From Pedobacter foliorum (GTDB lineage: Bacteria; Bacteroidota; Bacteroidia; Sphingobacteriales; Sphingobacteriaceae): a stretch of 64,000 bases of DNA. Every line of letters begins with the position of its first letter. The first letter of the stretch is position 1. Location of the stretch: contig NZ_JABSNU010000008.1 in NCBI RefSeq assembly GCF_013266735.1, positions 62,001 through 126,000 on the forward strand. The letters are read 5' to 3'. Shown here in pieces: positions 42,701-52,325 of the stretch. Below the pieces are notes generated by a model that was not told the DNA's origin, did no database searches, and saw nothing but the letters and a program-made list of their open reading frames with translations. The translations under genes were made by a program, and so were the position numbers.

Positions 42701-45700
42701 ATGAAAAAGATTACAAAAGCTTTTGCGTGGCTTTATATGCAACCACCTTTTAAAACAATTTTGCTAATGAAAGGAGCATTATTACTAATTATGTTCACCT
42801 GTTTACAGGTTTCGGCGAATGTTTACTCTCAGGAAAAGTTCTCACTTGATTTAAAACAGACAGAAGTAAGTAACATTCTGACAAAAATTCAAAAACAAAG
42901 TAATTATCGATTTTTTTACAATTACTCCAGCATTAAGAAACTGGGTAAGGTAAATCTGCAGGTAAAAGATGCGAGTATCCACGCAATTCTGGAAGCACTA
43001 ATGGGCGATAAATTGCCTTATAAAATAGCAGATGACCACGTGGTCATCATCTATGAAGCCGGTGCCCCTGCAGCTCAAGCTCTTATAAAAGGTAAAGTTG
43101 TTGATTCAAAAGGAGAAACCCTTATAGGGGTTAGCGTTAAATTGCAAGGAACTAATATTGGTGCTACAACCGATGTTAATGGTGAGTTTGTAATTAATGC
43201 TCCTGAAAATGGGATTTTAGAATTCAGTTATGTTGGCTATGAAAAACAGACTGTTCAGTTAACAGGGAAACCTAATTTGACCATTACTATGGTTGAAACC
43301 AACTCTAACTTAGATGAGATAGTAGTTGTAGGTTATGGTACCTCTAAAAAAATTGACGTTACCGGGTCAATAGCAAGTATTAAAGGTAGTGATATTCAGA
43401 ATTTACCTGTAAGCACAGTAGCCCAGGCATTAGATGGAAGAGCAACAGGTGTTAGTATTGTACGTAATGATGGATCACCTGGGGCAGCGCCAAGTATTCG
43501 TATTAGGGGTACAGGTACTATAAATAATGCCAATCCATTGGTGGTAATTGATGGGGTACCTTCAACAAATCCGGATGCATTGAGTGATGTGAATCCAAAT
43601 GATATCGCTTCTGTTGATATATTAAAGGATGCATCATCAAGTGCTATTTATGGAACAAGAGCAGCCAACGGGGTTATTTTGGTAACCACCAAGAAAGGCA
43701 GCTATAGTCAGAAATTAGCTACATCCATCAATGCATACACAGGAGTTTCTAAATCGACTAAATATATTGACTTGCTAACTGCACCTGATTTGTATAAGCT
43801 TAAAAGAGAAAGATATACTAATGATGGGGTTGCAATTGAAGCGCCTTGGGAGGATGCTTACTACGCTACTCAACGCACAGATTGGCAGAAAGCCATACTG
43901 GGCAGTGGAAAAGTAAGCAATATTGATGTTAACCTTCAGGGAGGTAATGATGTTTCTACTTACTACTTCTCCACTTCTTTTTATGATGAAAAAGGTATTA
44001 TTGATCAATCTTATTTTAAGCGTTTTAGTACCCGTATTAATTCAGAGCACAAAATTAAACCCTGGTTGAAAGTAGGCCAAAACCTTCAGTTAACTTATGT
44101 AGAAAACAATGGTTTTAATAACAGTAGCTCTCAGACTGGACTACTCTTTTCAGCATTGAGGTTTAATCCTGCTATTCCTACTGTGAACGATGATGGAACA
44201 TATGGAACATCAAAGGCTTTTGCTAATCAGTTGGGTGATATTAATAATCCTTACTCAACAATTCATCAGGCTGATGCTTATAACCGTAAATATAGGGCTA
44301 TAGTTAATGTGTTTGCCGAAATTCCTATTTATGAAGACCTAAAATTCCGCGCTAATTATGGTTTTGATGGTACAATTGGTCGTACTTATTCATTTAATAT
44401 AGAAGACCAAAACCAAGCTAGACAAACTACAAGTTCAACGTTAACAGAAGGAGAGTCGGATAATTACTCACAATTGCTCGATCTTGTTCTTACCTATGAC
44501 AAAGTAATCAGTAAAAGCCACATTACTTTTATGGGTGGATATTCCAATCAAAGTTATAGAGGAAGCTTTTTCTCAGCCGGAAGAGTAGGCTATGATGATA
44601 CCTCAAAAGGTCAGCGGACTTTAAATAAAGGAAATGCATTTTTAAATGCTGATGGTGGTTATGATGATCCATGGGGTTTGGAATCGGTTTTTGCAAGAGG
44701 ATTTTATGACTATGATGGCCGTTTTTTAGCAACATTGACTTTCAGAGCAGATGGATCATCAAGATTTGCTGCAGGAAACCGCTGGGGTTATTATCCTGCT
44801 TTCTCTTTGGGATGGAGGTTGTCTAATGAGAAATTCATGAAGGATATTACTTGGATCAGTAATTTAAAGTTAACAGGAGGATGGGGTGAGTTAGGTAACC
44901 AGAATGTCGACGCCTTTCAGTATGTAAGTAAAATTCTTGTGGGTAATACTTATGGTACAAATGGTTATACTTTTGGAGGCGTTGGCGTTAACGGTGCTGC
45001 AGTAATAAAAAGTGCCAATCCGGATATTGCATGGGAGCGGGCTGCAATGACTAATGTGAGTTTGGAAGCCGGGTTTTTAGATAACAAACTAAGTACTACA
45101 ATCACTTATTTTGATAAAAACACAAAACAAATGCTTGTTCCTGCCTTATTGATAGGAACAACTGGAAAAATACAAGCACCTGATATTAACATTGGGAATA
45201 TGAACAATAGAGGGATAGAAGCTGAGGTGAATTACCAGTCTGGTGATAGTTTTAAATATTCCTTTGGTGTAAATGGTTCCTTCATTAAAAATAAAGTAAC
45301 TAAGCTGTATGGTGTAAATGCCTTTATCCCTTCATTAGTGTATGGCCGTTCAAGTCAGGAAATTTCAAGAACTTATGAAGGTCAATCTATAGCTTCTTTT
45401 TACGGATGGAAAACCGCAGGACTGTATCAAACTCAAGCTGATGTTGACAATGATCCTTATTTGAAAAATGACTCTAGAAAAGGCAGTATAAAACCAGGAG
45501 ATGTTCGTTTTGTTGACATTAACGGAGATGGAATAATTGATGGGGGAGATAGAACCTATCTGGGAAATCCTAATCCAAAAGCAACTTTGGGCTTCCAAAC
45601 CAGTTTGTCTTACAAAGGATTTGACTTAGCAGCAAACTTAACAGGTGTATTTGGGGTGAGTTTATATAATGCCGACAGAATGCAAGGCATAGATCCAACA

Positions 45701-46072
45701 TACTCTTTTAATCTTTATGCAGAATCATTAAATAGGTGGACTGGTCCTGGAACCAGCAATTCAATGCCTCGTATGACACTAGACCGTGCAAACGAGAACT
45801 ACCGTACTTCTGATCTTTTTGTTGAGAGTGGCAATTATGTTAGCCTGAAAAACTTAACAATCGGCTATACATTGCCTGATTTTATCATTAAAAAAGCCAC
45901 TTTTAGCAGCTTAAGAGTGTATGTAACTGGTCAGAATTTATTTATGATTACCAATTATTCAGGTTTTACTCCTGAGCTGGGTTATACAGACGGTAACAAA
46001 CAGAGAGGTGTTGATGTTGCACAATATCCATCTGTACGTTCATTCACATTTGGTTTAACTCTTAAAATCTAA
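42701..46072 (+). CDS. SusC-type TonB-dependent receptor with STN domain
   Basis: This is a 1123-aa outer-membrane transporter of the SusC/RagA type. An N-terminal signal with cleavage near VSANVYSQ is followed by an STN domain (about residues 50-120, FSLDLKQTEVSNILTKIQKQ), a CarboxypepD_reg-like domain (about 125-205, GKVVDSKGETLIGVSVKLQG), a plug (GYGTSKKIDVTGSIASIKG, NPLVVIDGVPST, SSSAIYGTRAANGVILVTTK) and a 22-strand barrel. It imports bound ligand with TonB energy and, through its STN domain, signals to the FecR/sigma pair. The ligand is unknown; no glycoside hydrolase is encoded nearby. Confidence 0.95.
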   Translation: MKKITKAFAWLYMQPPFKTILLMKGALLLIMFTCLQVSANVYSQEKFSLDLKQTEVSNILTKIQKQSNYRFFYNYSSIKKLGKVNLQVKDASIHAILEALMGDKLPYKIADDHVVIIYEAGAPAAQALIKGKVVDSKGETLIGVSVKLQGTNIGATTDVNGEFVINAPENGILEFSYVGYEKQTVQLTGKPNLTITMVETNSNLDEIVVVGYGTSKKIDVTGSIASIKGSDIQNLPVSTVAQALDGRATGVSIVRNDGSPGAAPSIRIRGTGTINNANPLVVIDGVPSTNPDALSDVNPNDIASVDILKDASSSAIYGTRAANGVILVTTKKGSYSQKLATSINAYTGVSKSTKYIDLLTAPDLYKLKRERYTNDGVAIEAPWEDAYYATQRTDWQKAILGSGKVSNIDVNLQGGNDVSTYYFSTSFYDEKGIIDQSYFKRFSTRINSEHKIKPWLKVGQNLQLTYVENNGFNNSSSQTGLLFSALRFNPAIPTVNDDGTYGTSKAFANQLGDINNPYSTIHQADAYNRKYRAIVNVFAEIPIYEDLKFRANYGFDGTIGRTYSFNIEDQNQARQTTSSTLTEGESDNYSQLLDLVLTYDKVISKSHITFMGGYSNQSYRGSFFSAGRVGYDDTSKGQRTLNKGNAFLNADGGYDDPWGLESVFARGFYDYDGRFLATLTFRADGSSRFAAGNRWGYYPAFSLGWRLSNEKFMKDITWISNLKLTGGWGELGNQNVDAFQYVSKILVGNTYGTNGYTFGGVGVNGAAVIKSANPDIAWERAAMTNVSLEAGFLDNKLSTTITYFDKNTKQMLVPALLIGTTGKIQAPDINIGNMNNRGIEAEVNYQSGDSFKYSFGVNGSFIKNKVTKLYGVNAFIPSLVYGRSSQEISRTYEGQSIASFYGWKTAGLYQTQADVDNDPYLKNDSRKGSIKPGDVRFVDINGDGIIDGGDRTYLGNPNPKATLGFQTSLSYKGFDLAANLTGVFGVSLYNADRMQGIDPTYSFNLYAESLNRWTGPGTSNSMPRMTLDRANENYRTSDLFVESGNYVSLKNLTIGYTLPDFIIKKATFSSLRVYVTGQNLFMITNYSGFTPELGYTDGNKQRGVDVAQYPSVRSFTFGLTLKI

Positions 46073-46077
46073 TCTCC

Positions 46078-47559
46078 ATGAAAACAAAATATATAATATG
46101 TACATGCTTATTTATGGTGGCGGTTTCCACTGCATGTAAGAAAAATCTGGACCTTACTCAAAAAGGTGTTTACAATACAGGTAACTATTTTAGGAACGAA
46201 ACAGATGCAATAAATACCATTTCCGGTATTTACAATCTATTGGCACAGGAAGATTACATTTCTCATGCTGAGACAACATTTGATGTTGCGTCGGATGATT
46301 ATTGGCGCTCAGGTGACCATGCTGAGGATGAGGCGATAGAAAATTTAACTTATAATGCTTCAAACGCACAGGTGAATTTTAGCTGGACTTATAAATACGA
46401 GATGGTTAATCGTTCAACAAATGCGATTATCAATATTCCGAAAATTACTAGTATCACCCCGTCGATAAAAGATCGCAGTATGGGAGAAGCCTATTTTTTC
46501 AGAGCTTTCGGCTACTGGCGGTTAATGGTAATTTATGGTGATGTACCTATAGTTAGTGAGGAGAATTATGCTAAAAGTAACTTTAACCTTCCAAAATCGT
46601 CTACTGAAGAGGTTCGTAAACAAATTGAAACAGATCTTTTAAAGGCAATAGACTTGTTGCCGGAGAGTTATGGTGGTTCGGATTTTGGAAGGGTAAGTAA
46701 AGGTACAGCCTTAGGATTGCTAACTAAGCTGTATATGTATTGGGAAAAACTACCTGAAGCAATCACTACCGGTGAGAAATTAATTAGCAACAGTAAATAT
46801 GCTTTGGCAACAACTTATCAGGAAAACTTTACCAGAGCGAATAAGAACAGTACGGAAGTTCTAATGTCAGTACAAGGACTTCAAAATATTCTTTCTAATG
46901 ATTATACTGTCTATTACATTCCAAGAGCTTGGGGTGGTTATGGATTTAGTCAACCACTTAAAGGGCTTGCGGATGAATTTGAAGCAAATGATTCACGTAA
47001 ATCTGCTACGCTATTAAGTGTCGGAGATAAGGTGGATTTAGGTGATGGTAAAGGTCTGACTGAGTTTACATCGGATTTATCATCTACTGGTTTTAGTTTT
47101 AGAAAGTACGCGGTATTTTTCCCCGCCGGTTCTTCAGAAGGAAATGGTGTAGATCATAATTACGCAGTACCATTAATGCGCTCTTCAGATATCTATCTTT
47201 TAGTTGCCGAAGCAAAAATCCGTACACAGGGAGCCGGAGCCGGAGATGCTTTGATTAACCAGGTGAGACGCAGAGCTTCGTTATTATTACCTCCGGTGGT
47301 AAATGCAGGTATGACAGAATTGATCCATGAAAGACGTGTGGAATTGGCAGGAGAGGGCGAAAGGCATCAGGATTTAATGAGATGGGATAAAAAGAATTTA
47401 GTTGATATTGCTGCAATATATAATCTGGCTAAGTCAAAAGCTCCCGTTGATCAAGGGAAAACAGTGACCTTTATCAGACCAAAGCATTATTATTATCCGA
47501 TTCCTCAGGTTGAGATTGATAAAAGTAATGGTGTGTTAAAGCAAAATGTAAACTACTAG
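46078..47559 (+). CDS. SusD-type outer-membrane ligand-binding lipoprotein
   Basis: This is a 493-aa lipoprotein. The signal peptide ends at VSTACKKN (lipidated Cys near residue 20). RagB/SusD domains cover the whole chain, with TPR-like helices (YFFRAFGYWRLMVIYGDVPI) and the C-terminal LIHERRVELAGEGERHQDLM and YYYPIPQVEIDKS. It caps the SusC channel and captures ligand at the surface. It begins 5 bp after susC. Confidence 0.95.
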   Translation: MKTKYIICTCLFMVAVSTACKKNLDLTQKGVYNTGNYFRNETDAINTISGIYNLLAQEDYISHAETTFDVASDDYWRSGDHAEDEAIENLTYNASNAQVNFSWTYKYEMVNRSTNAIINIPKITSITPSIKDRSMGEAYFFRAFGYWRLMVIYGDVPIVSEENYAKSNFNLPKSSTEEVRKQIETDLLKAIDLLPESYGGSDFGRVSKGTALGLLTKLYMYWEKLPEAITTGEKLISNSKYALATTYQENFTRANKNSTEVLMSVQGLQNILSNDYTVYYIPRAWGGYGFSQPLKGLADEFEANDSRKSATLLSVGDKVDLGDGKGLTEFTSDLSSTGFSFRKYAVFFPAGSSEGNGVDHNYAVPLMRSSDIYLLVAEAKIRTQGAGAGDALINQVRRRASLLLPPVVNAGMTELIHERRVELAGEGERHQDLMRWDKKNLVDIAAIYNLAKSKAPVDQGKTVTFIRPKHYYYPIPQVEIDKSNGVLKQNVNY

Positions 47560-47562
47560 TTC

Positions 47563-47627
47563 TACTCATCGTCATCCTGAAATAAATTTGCTTCGCAGCT
47601 TCTTCGAGGTCAGGATGACGATGAGTA
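47563..47627. repeat. Interspersed repeat hairpin overlapping the NagX-like gene 5' end
   Basis: A perfect 18-bp inverted repeat, TACTCATCGTCATCCTGA / TCAGGATGACGATGAGTA, encloses the variant core TTTGCTTCGCAGCTTCTTCG shared with the cluster at 8.7 kb. It starts 3 bp after the SusD stop. It can act as a structured end for the susCD transcript. Two ATG codons (47615 and 47621) lie in its right arm. Confidence 0.88.
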
Positions 47628-47656
47628 AATATATTCTAAAATTATACGACTCTTTT

Positions 47657-48775
47657 ATGCAAGAAAGATTCACTACCCTGGATATTTTCAGAGGGATGAC
47701 CATCTGTTTCATGATCATTGTAAATTCCCCAGGTTCCGGAGCAACGCAATGGGCTCCTTTAGATCATGCGGCATGGTTTGGTTTTACACCAACCGATTTG
47801 GTTTTTCCATCATTTCTATTTGCTGTTGGAAATGCTTTGAGCTTTTCTAAAAAGAAATTTGAGAGCGACAGTAGCTTCCTGTTTAAAGTATTCAAACGAT
47901 CTGCAATCATCTTTTTGTTAGGTTATTTGATGTATTGGTTCCCTTTTATGCACAGGGATAATGGCGAATGGGTGTTTAACTCGATCAGTAATACCCGCAT
48001 TATGGGAGTGTTACAACGCATTGCTCTTTGTTATTTATTTGGGTCTTTAATTGTTCATTATTGTTCAAAGAAATCAGCTTTGATCATTTCAATAATTCTT
48101 CTTTTCGGGTATTGGCTGTTTTTATTGTTATTTGGAGAGCAAGGTCAAGAATATACTATGCTTGGCAATGCCGGTACTCGTTTGGATATCTTCATTCTGG
48201 GTGATGCGCATCTTTATCATGATAAAGGAGGGCCGATTGCATTTGATCCGGAAGGGTTATTAAGTACATTAACGGGTATTGTGAATGTAATAGGTGGTTA
48301 CCTCGCAGGAGCGTATATTCAGCAAAAAGGAAGGAATTACGAATCAGTTGCTAAATTACTTCTTGTTGGTGCATTGTTGATTTTTGGTTCCTTATTTTGG
48401 GGTCAATTTTTTCCAATAGCTAAAAAACTTTGGACCAGTTCATTTGTGTTGCTTACTATAGGTTTAGACCTGGTTATTATAGCCGTTCTCATTTACGCTG
48501 TGGAGATTAAGAAGATTAAATGGGGAAATAACTTTTTTCTTGTATTCGGCAGAAACTCACTGGCTATCTATCTTTTGTCGGAACTATTATTGGTGATTTT
48601 TCAGTTGATATGGGTGAAACCTGGTGTCAGTTTTTATAATTGGATCAACAATGTTATTTATCAGCCGTTATTTCCAGGTGCTTTCGGTACACTGGTTTTT
48701 GCGGTGAGTTTTATGATGCTTTGCTGGTTTGTTGGTTATCTCATGGATAAAAGGGAGATTTACATCAAAATTTAA
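47657..48775 (+). CDS. NagX/heparan-N-acetyltransferase-like membrane protein (DUF5009)
   Basis: This is a 372-aa protein with about ten membrane helices. The N-terminal ERFTTLDIFRGMTICFMIIV (LDxFRG motif), then NSPGSGATQWAPLDHA and the conserved FGFTPTDLVFPSFLF are typical of the heparan-alpha-glucosaminide acetyltransferase / NagX group, which acetylate amino sugars across the membrane. It lies downstream of susCD, fitting sugar handling. The start MQERFTT is chosen since the family N-terminus begins there. Starts at 47621, 47615 or 47588 would lie in the repeat hairpin, but a start at 47621 cannot be excluded. Confidence 0.85.
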   Translation: MQERFTTLDIFRGMTICFMIIVNSPGSGATQWAPLDHAAWFGFTPTDLVFPSFLFAVGNALSFSKKKFESDSSFLFKVFKRSAIIFLLGYLMYWFPFMHRDNGEWVFNSISNTRIMGVLQRIALCYLFGSLIVHYCSKKSALIISIILLFGYWLFLLLFGEQGQEYTMLGNAGTRLDIFILGDAHLYHDKGGPIAFDPEGLLSTLTGIVNVIGGYLAGAYIQQKGRNYESVAKLLLVGALLIFGSLFWGQFFPIAKKLWTSSFVLLTIGLDLVIIAVLIYAVEIKKIKWGNNFFLVFGRNSLAIYLLSELLLVIFQLIWVKPGVSFYNWINNVIYQPLFPGAFGTLVFAVSFMMLCWFVGYLMDKREIYIKI

Positions 48776-48788
48776 ATCTACTAAGGTA

Positions 48789-49211
48789 ATGAACATCAGA
48801 GAAGCAGAACTTAAGGACGCCGCGGCTATTCAGGTTTTATTGGAACAGCTTGGCTACCCTACAGACGATGGGTTTATTGCTAAAAGGCTAGGCGAGCTAT
48901 CTAAGTTGACTGATCATTTCGATATCGTTTATGAACTGAATGAAGAAGTACTTGGCTTTGTTTCCCTTCATTTCATTCCTCAGATAGCTTTTGAAGCTGA
49001 TTATGCAGTAATTAGCTTCTTTATTGTAGATGATAATTCGAGAAGCCTGGGAATTGGTAAAGAGCTGGAAGAGTATTGCACCTCATTGGCTGTTGAAAGG
49101 AAATGTAAGCGAATTCTGGTCCATAGCAATGCAAGGCGAACAGATGCACACAGGTTTTATTTAAGGCAAGGTTTTGTTGAATATCCAAAGGATTTTGTAA
49201 AGTTCTTGTAG
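48789..49211 (+). CDS. GNAT family N-acetyltransferase
   Basis: This is a 140-aa GNAT protein. The N-terminal IREAELKDAAAIQVLLEQLG, the central SFFIVDDNSRSLGIGKELEE with the acetyl-CoA pyrophosphate loop, and HRFYLRQGFVEYPKDF are all family features. The substrate is unknown. The ATG at 48789 starts the domain; an upstream extension to 48729 overlaps the NagX-like gene and was not used. It lies 13 bp after that gene and is probably co-transcribed. Confidence 0.9.
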   Translation: MNIREAELKDAAAIQVLLEQLGYPTDDGFIAKRLGELSKLTDHFDIVYELNEEVLGFVSLHFIPQIAFEADYAVISFFIVDDNSRSLGIGKELEEYCTSLAVERKCKRILVHSNARRTDAHRFYLRQGFVEYPKDFVKFL

Positions 49212-49224
49212 TTGATAACGAACC

Positions 49225-49827
49225 TTATTCATAAATCCATAGTAACATATCTTTTTGCCCTGATTTAATTAGCTCATCTATTTTGCGCATAGTTGCATTT
49301 GCAATTACCGGACAACCATAACTCACATTAAATACTGGGAGAGGATAACTTTCAAAGGCAGGGACGTGTGTGTAAGAATGTAACACTACGATCCTCTTAA
49401 AAGCATTGCTGTTTGTTTTTTCAAGACCATGCATTTTGTAATGAACATTAATACCCCAGTTGCTATATGCTCTTTTGCCTAGTTTATATTTACCGAGTGA
49501 AGTGCAATTACTCCCGATTTTATTGCTGTAAACCGGTTTGTTTGCTGAACTGCCCCCACCATTTCCATGTGCACAAACACCTTTAATAACTACCTCTTTT
49601 TTCTTGAAATCATAAACGAAAAGGCGGTTTTTGCCAGAATGTATACTCATGTCAACCATAATGCAATAGGAAGTATTCATTTTATGAGTTTTCGAATATT
49701 TTAAAGCTTCTTCAACCTTACTTTCAAATTTTATATTCTCATTCAAGGCATATTTATACGACTCAGCTTTTCCTGATAGAAATATAGATAGCGTGATTAA
49801 AAGTAAGAAGATACTTCTTTTTTGCAT
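49225..49827 (-). CDS. Murein L,D-transpeptidase-like protein (YkuD_2)
   Basis: This is a 200-aa secreted protein with a signal peptide (about residues 1-21). The YkuD_2-type catalytic region shows VVLHSYTHVP (His) and VSYGCPVI with Ser-x-Gly-Cys, the catalytic Cys of L,D-transpeptidases, near residue 175. An NGGGSSANKPVYSN segment is also typical. It may cross-link or edit peptidoglycan in the periplasm. It is convergent with the acetyltransferase gene and divergent from the OmpA-like gene. Confidence 0.88.
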   Translation of the reverse strand: MQKRSIFLLLITLSIFLSGKAESYKYALNENIKFESKVEEALKYSKTHKMNTSYCIMVDMSIHSGKNRLFVYDFKKKEVVIKGVCAHGNGGGSSANKPVYSNKIGSNCTSLGKYKLGKRAYSNWGINVHYKMHGLEKTNSNAFKRIVVLHSYTHVPAFESYPLPVFNVSYGCPVIANATMRKIDELIKSGQKDMLLWIYE

Positions 49828-49902
49828 GGAATAAATATACAGTTTTCCTTAATGGCATAGAGATTGCAGCTTTGATCTTTTGACTAACAAATTAATAGGA
49901 TT

Positions 49903-50778
49903 ATGAAATTTTCCAGTTTAATACCAGTAGTACTAGTCGCGGCCGTACTAACCCAAGGCTGTGTAAGTAACAAAAAGTATAACGATCTCCAATCTAATTA
50001 TGATCAGTTGAAGGAAAAGACTAAGGATTTGAATCAGAAATATCAAACCAGTCAGCAGGATCTTTCCGGATCATCAACAAGAGTAAAAAGTTTAGAAGAG
50101 CAAATCGCATCTGAAAAGGCAAATTCAGCTTCATTACAGTCGGCGCTCGACAAATGCTTGAGTTCTACCAGCCAAGGGAATGTAAACATTTCTAAATTGG
50201 TGGATGAGATTAATGCCTCTAATAAATACATCCAGCATCTTGTGAATACTAAAAACACAAGTGATTCACTTAATTTGGTGTTAACCAACAACCTTACTCG
50301 TTCATTGAGCAGGGATGAAATGAGAGATGTGGATGTAAAAGTGCTTAAGGGAGTAGTTTATATCTCTTTATCAGATAATATGCTCTATAAGTCTGGTAGC
50401 TACGAGATTTCGGATAAAGCAGGGGAGACACTAAGTAAGATTGCCAAAATCATTAAAGATTACCAAAGTTATGATGTGTTGATTGAAGGTAACACAGATA
50501 ATGTGCCTATCTCGCAACCAAATATTCGTAATAACTGGGATCTAAGTGCTTTAAGGGCATCTTCAGTTGTTCAATCATTACAGAACAATTATGGAGTTGA
50601 TCCGAAACGTTTAACGGCAGGTGGTAGAGGTGAGTATAATCCGATTGCAGGAAATGATTCACCGGATGGTAAGGCAAGAAACAGACGTACTCAGATTATT
50701 ATAACCCCTAAATTGGATCAGTTTATGGAGTTAATAGGTAAAGCCCCTGAACAGGCAACTGAACCAGCAAAACAGTAA
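49903..50778 (+). CDS. OmpA-family lipoprotein (Pal-like) with coiled coil
   Basis: This is a 291-aa outer-membrane lipoprotein. The lipobox AVLTQGC gives a lipidated Cys near residue 20. A heptad-rich coiled coil (about residues 25-85) is followed by an OmpA C-terminal domain (about 145-270) with IEGNTDNVPI, NWDLSALRASSVVQSL and GGRGEYNPIA, the peptidoglycan-binding part with the Asp/Arg pair. It anchors the outer membrane to the cell wall. A strong terminator follows. Confidence 0.93.
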   Translation: MKFSSLIPVVLVAAVLTQGCVSNKKYNDLQSNYDQLKEKTKDLNQKYQTSQQDLSGSSTRVKSLEEQIASEKANSASLQSALDKCLSSTSQGNVNISKLVDEINASNKYIQHLVNTKNTSDSLNLVLTNNLTRSLSRDEMRDVDVKVLKGVVYISLSDNMLYKSGSYEISDKAGETLSKIAKIIKDYQSYDVLIEGNTDNVPISQPNIRNNWDLSALRASSVVQSLQNNYGVDPKRLTAGGRGEYNPIAGNDSPDGKARNRRTQIIITPKLDQFMELIGKAPEQATEPAKQ

Positions 50779-50786
50779 TTGTAATA

Positions 50787-50822
50787 AAAATGCCTGATGA
50801 AATCGTTCATCAGGCATTTTTT
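50787..50822 (+). terminator. Rho-independent terminator after the OmpA-like gene
   Basis: The stem AAATGCCTGATGAA / TTCATCAGGCATTT has an ATCG loop and is followed by six T residues. It starts 9 nt after the stop codon. The stem is long and near-perfect. Confidence 0.93.
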
Positions 50823-50844
50823 CTAACTCGCACATTTCGATATC

Positions 50845-51273
50845 TTATTTTTGGCTTTGTTCAAAATTTACCATCCATTGGATGCCGAATTTGTCTTTAA
50901 AACTTCCAAAATAAGCACCCCAGAAAGTATCTTCAAGAGGCATTTCAACTTTTCCTCCTGATGATAATCCATTAAAAAGACGCTCAGTTTCTTCTCTGCT
51001 CTCAGGATGAAGTGAGATTTGAATATTGTTTCCTTCGTTTAGTACATGTCCGCAAGAAGGAAGGATATCTGAAGCCATCAATGTCGTATGTCCATCAATG
51101 GGCAAGGAGATATGCATAATTCCGTTTCTTTCATTTTCTGGTAGTTGCGAAGCTTCGGGTGCTTCAGTCATTCTATGAACGGCGCTAAATTCTCCGCCAA
51201 AAACAGATTTGTAAAAATTAAAAGCTTCTTCAGTTTTTCCGTCGAAGTTTAAATAAGGATTCATTTTAGCCAT
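50845..51273 (-). CDS. VOC-superfamily PhnB-like protein
   Basis: This is a 142-aa protein of the vicinal-oxygen-chelate fold, PhnB/3-demethylubiquinone-type group. The N-terminal NPYLNFDGKTEEAFNFYKSV, NERNGIMHISLPI and C-terminal WGAYFGSFKDKFGIQWMVNF are typical. Its function is unknown. A close homologue lies at 52326-52742 (shared MNPWI/NPYLNF start, GNAEEAFTFYKSVFGGEF), so the two arose by duplication. Confidence 0.9.
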   Translation of the reverse strand: MAKMNPYLNFDGKTEEAFNFYKSVFGGEFSAVHRMTEAPEASQLPENERNGIMHISLPIDGHTTLMASDILPSCGHVLNEGNNIQISLHPESREETERLFNGLSSGGKVEMPLEDTFWGAYFGSFKDKFGIQWMVNFEQSQK

Positions 51274-51468
51274 GTTTTCTAAGTTTTATGTAAGGTCAAA
51301 AATTGTTTTGGTTGTTAAACAAATTTATAGAATACAGATGGGAGCTAAGCGGTGCGAAAAGGTCAATTTTAGGGGTCGTTTGCGACAAGCTTCAATCTGT
51401 ATATTTGGTTAACGGTAAAATAACATTTTAGAAGTACCTTTGGTTCTTAATTTCGTATTGTTTGTGCC

Positions 51469-51651
51469 ATGATTAGATTAAATAACGAGACACCATCAAG
51501 TGTATTACAAGATGTTAAAATTGGTAACCTGGTTACCGATACATTTAGTAAAACCGGATTGGTAGAGAAAATTGAGATTACTGATGACGGCCTATACCGG
51601 ATTTATAAGTTTATTCTTGTAACCGGACGAAGCATTACCATTAAAAAGTAG
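51469..51651 (+). CDS. Small conserved-looking protein, 60 aa
   Basis: This is a 60-aa soluble protein with no recognised family. The chain MIRLNNETPSSVLQDVKIGN then VTDTFSKTGLVEKIEITDDG and YKFILVTGRSITIKK looks like a small beta-rich fold. It stands alone on the plus strand, convergent with the HAD gene (2-bp gap), and has a TTTG box 4 nt before the ATG. Nothing more can be said about its role. Confidence 0.6.
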   Translation: MIRLNNETPSSVLQDVKIGNLVTDTFSKTGLVEKIEITDDGLYRIYKFILVTGRSITIKK

Positions 51652-51653
51652 CC

Positions 51654-52316
51654 CTAATTTGTAATCAGCTTGCTTATCGTATCATAAGATAAACCTTTAT
51701 AGTCATGTATATAATGGTCGCAGGGCGGAAGTTCTTCTTTGGTATGTGAAGTAAGTACGCCTACTACTTTCATACCTGCGTTTAAAGCTGCTGAAATTCC
51801 TGAAAATGAATCCTCAAATACAATACACCGGTTAGGAGATACCCCAAGGTTTTTTGCAGAAGTAAGGTAAACTTCAGGATCAGGCTTGTGCTTTTTTACA
51901 TCTTCACTAGCCATTATTGAACCTAGTGTTTCTCTGATGGGCACTTTGCTAAGTATCAGTTCGAGATTGGCATATGGGGCTGATGTGGCAACTCCGATTT
52001 TTGCGCCATTATTTTTTAGATCATTGATGAATTGAACAAGACCATCAATAGGTTCTACATGCGGCTCATATATTTTTCTGAAAAGACCTTCTTTTTCTTG
52101 TTCTAATTGTAGTAGTTCTTCGCCTTCAATTTTTCTCTTTAAGAAATGACTTAAGATATAGCTGTTCGACTTGCCAAACATGTGTTGTGCAAATTCTTCA
52201 TCTGTAGGGGCTAGGCTTCTTGTCGAAAAAAACTCACGGAAAGCAAGGGAGTGATAAGGGTTGGTATGACATATTACGCCGTCCATGTCAAAAATGACTG
52301 CAATTTCTTTATTCAT
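51654..52316 (-). CDS. HAD-superfamily beta-phosphoglucomutase-like hydrolase
   Basis: This is a 220-aa HAD hydrolase. Motif I is FDMDGVICHT (nucleophile Asp), motif II is VATSAPYANLEL (Thr/Ser), motif III is KKHKPDPEVY (Lys) and motif IV is CIVFEDSFSGISAA (acidic pair). The helical cap is present. It fits a beta-phosphoglucomutase or sugar-phosphatase; which substrate is unclear. It is followed on the same strand, in transcription order, by no close gene, and is preceded 9 bp upstream by a VOC protein gene. Confidence 0.92.
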   Translation of the reverse strand: MNKEIAVIFDMDGVICHTNPYHSLAFREFFSTRSLAPTDEEFAQHMFGKSNSYILSHFLKRKIEGEELLQLEQEKEGLFRKIYEPHVEPIDGLVQFINDLKNNGAKIGVATSAPYANLELILSKVPIRETLGSIMASEDVKKHKPDPEVYLTSAKNLGVSPNRCIVFEDSFSGISAALNAGMKVVGVLTSHTKEELPPCDHYIHDYKGLSYDTISKLITN

Positions 52317-52325
52317 GCAGCAAAG

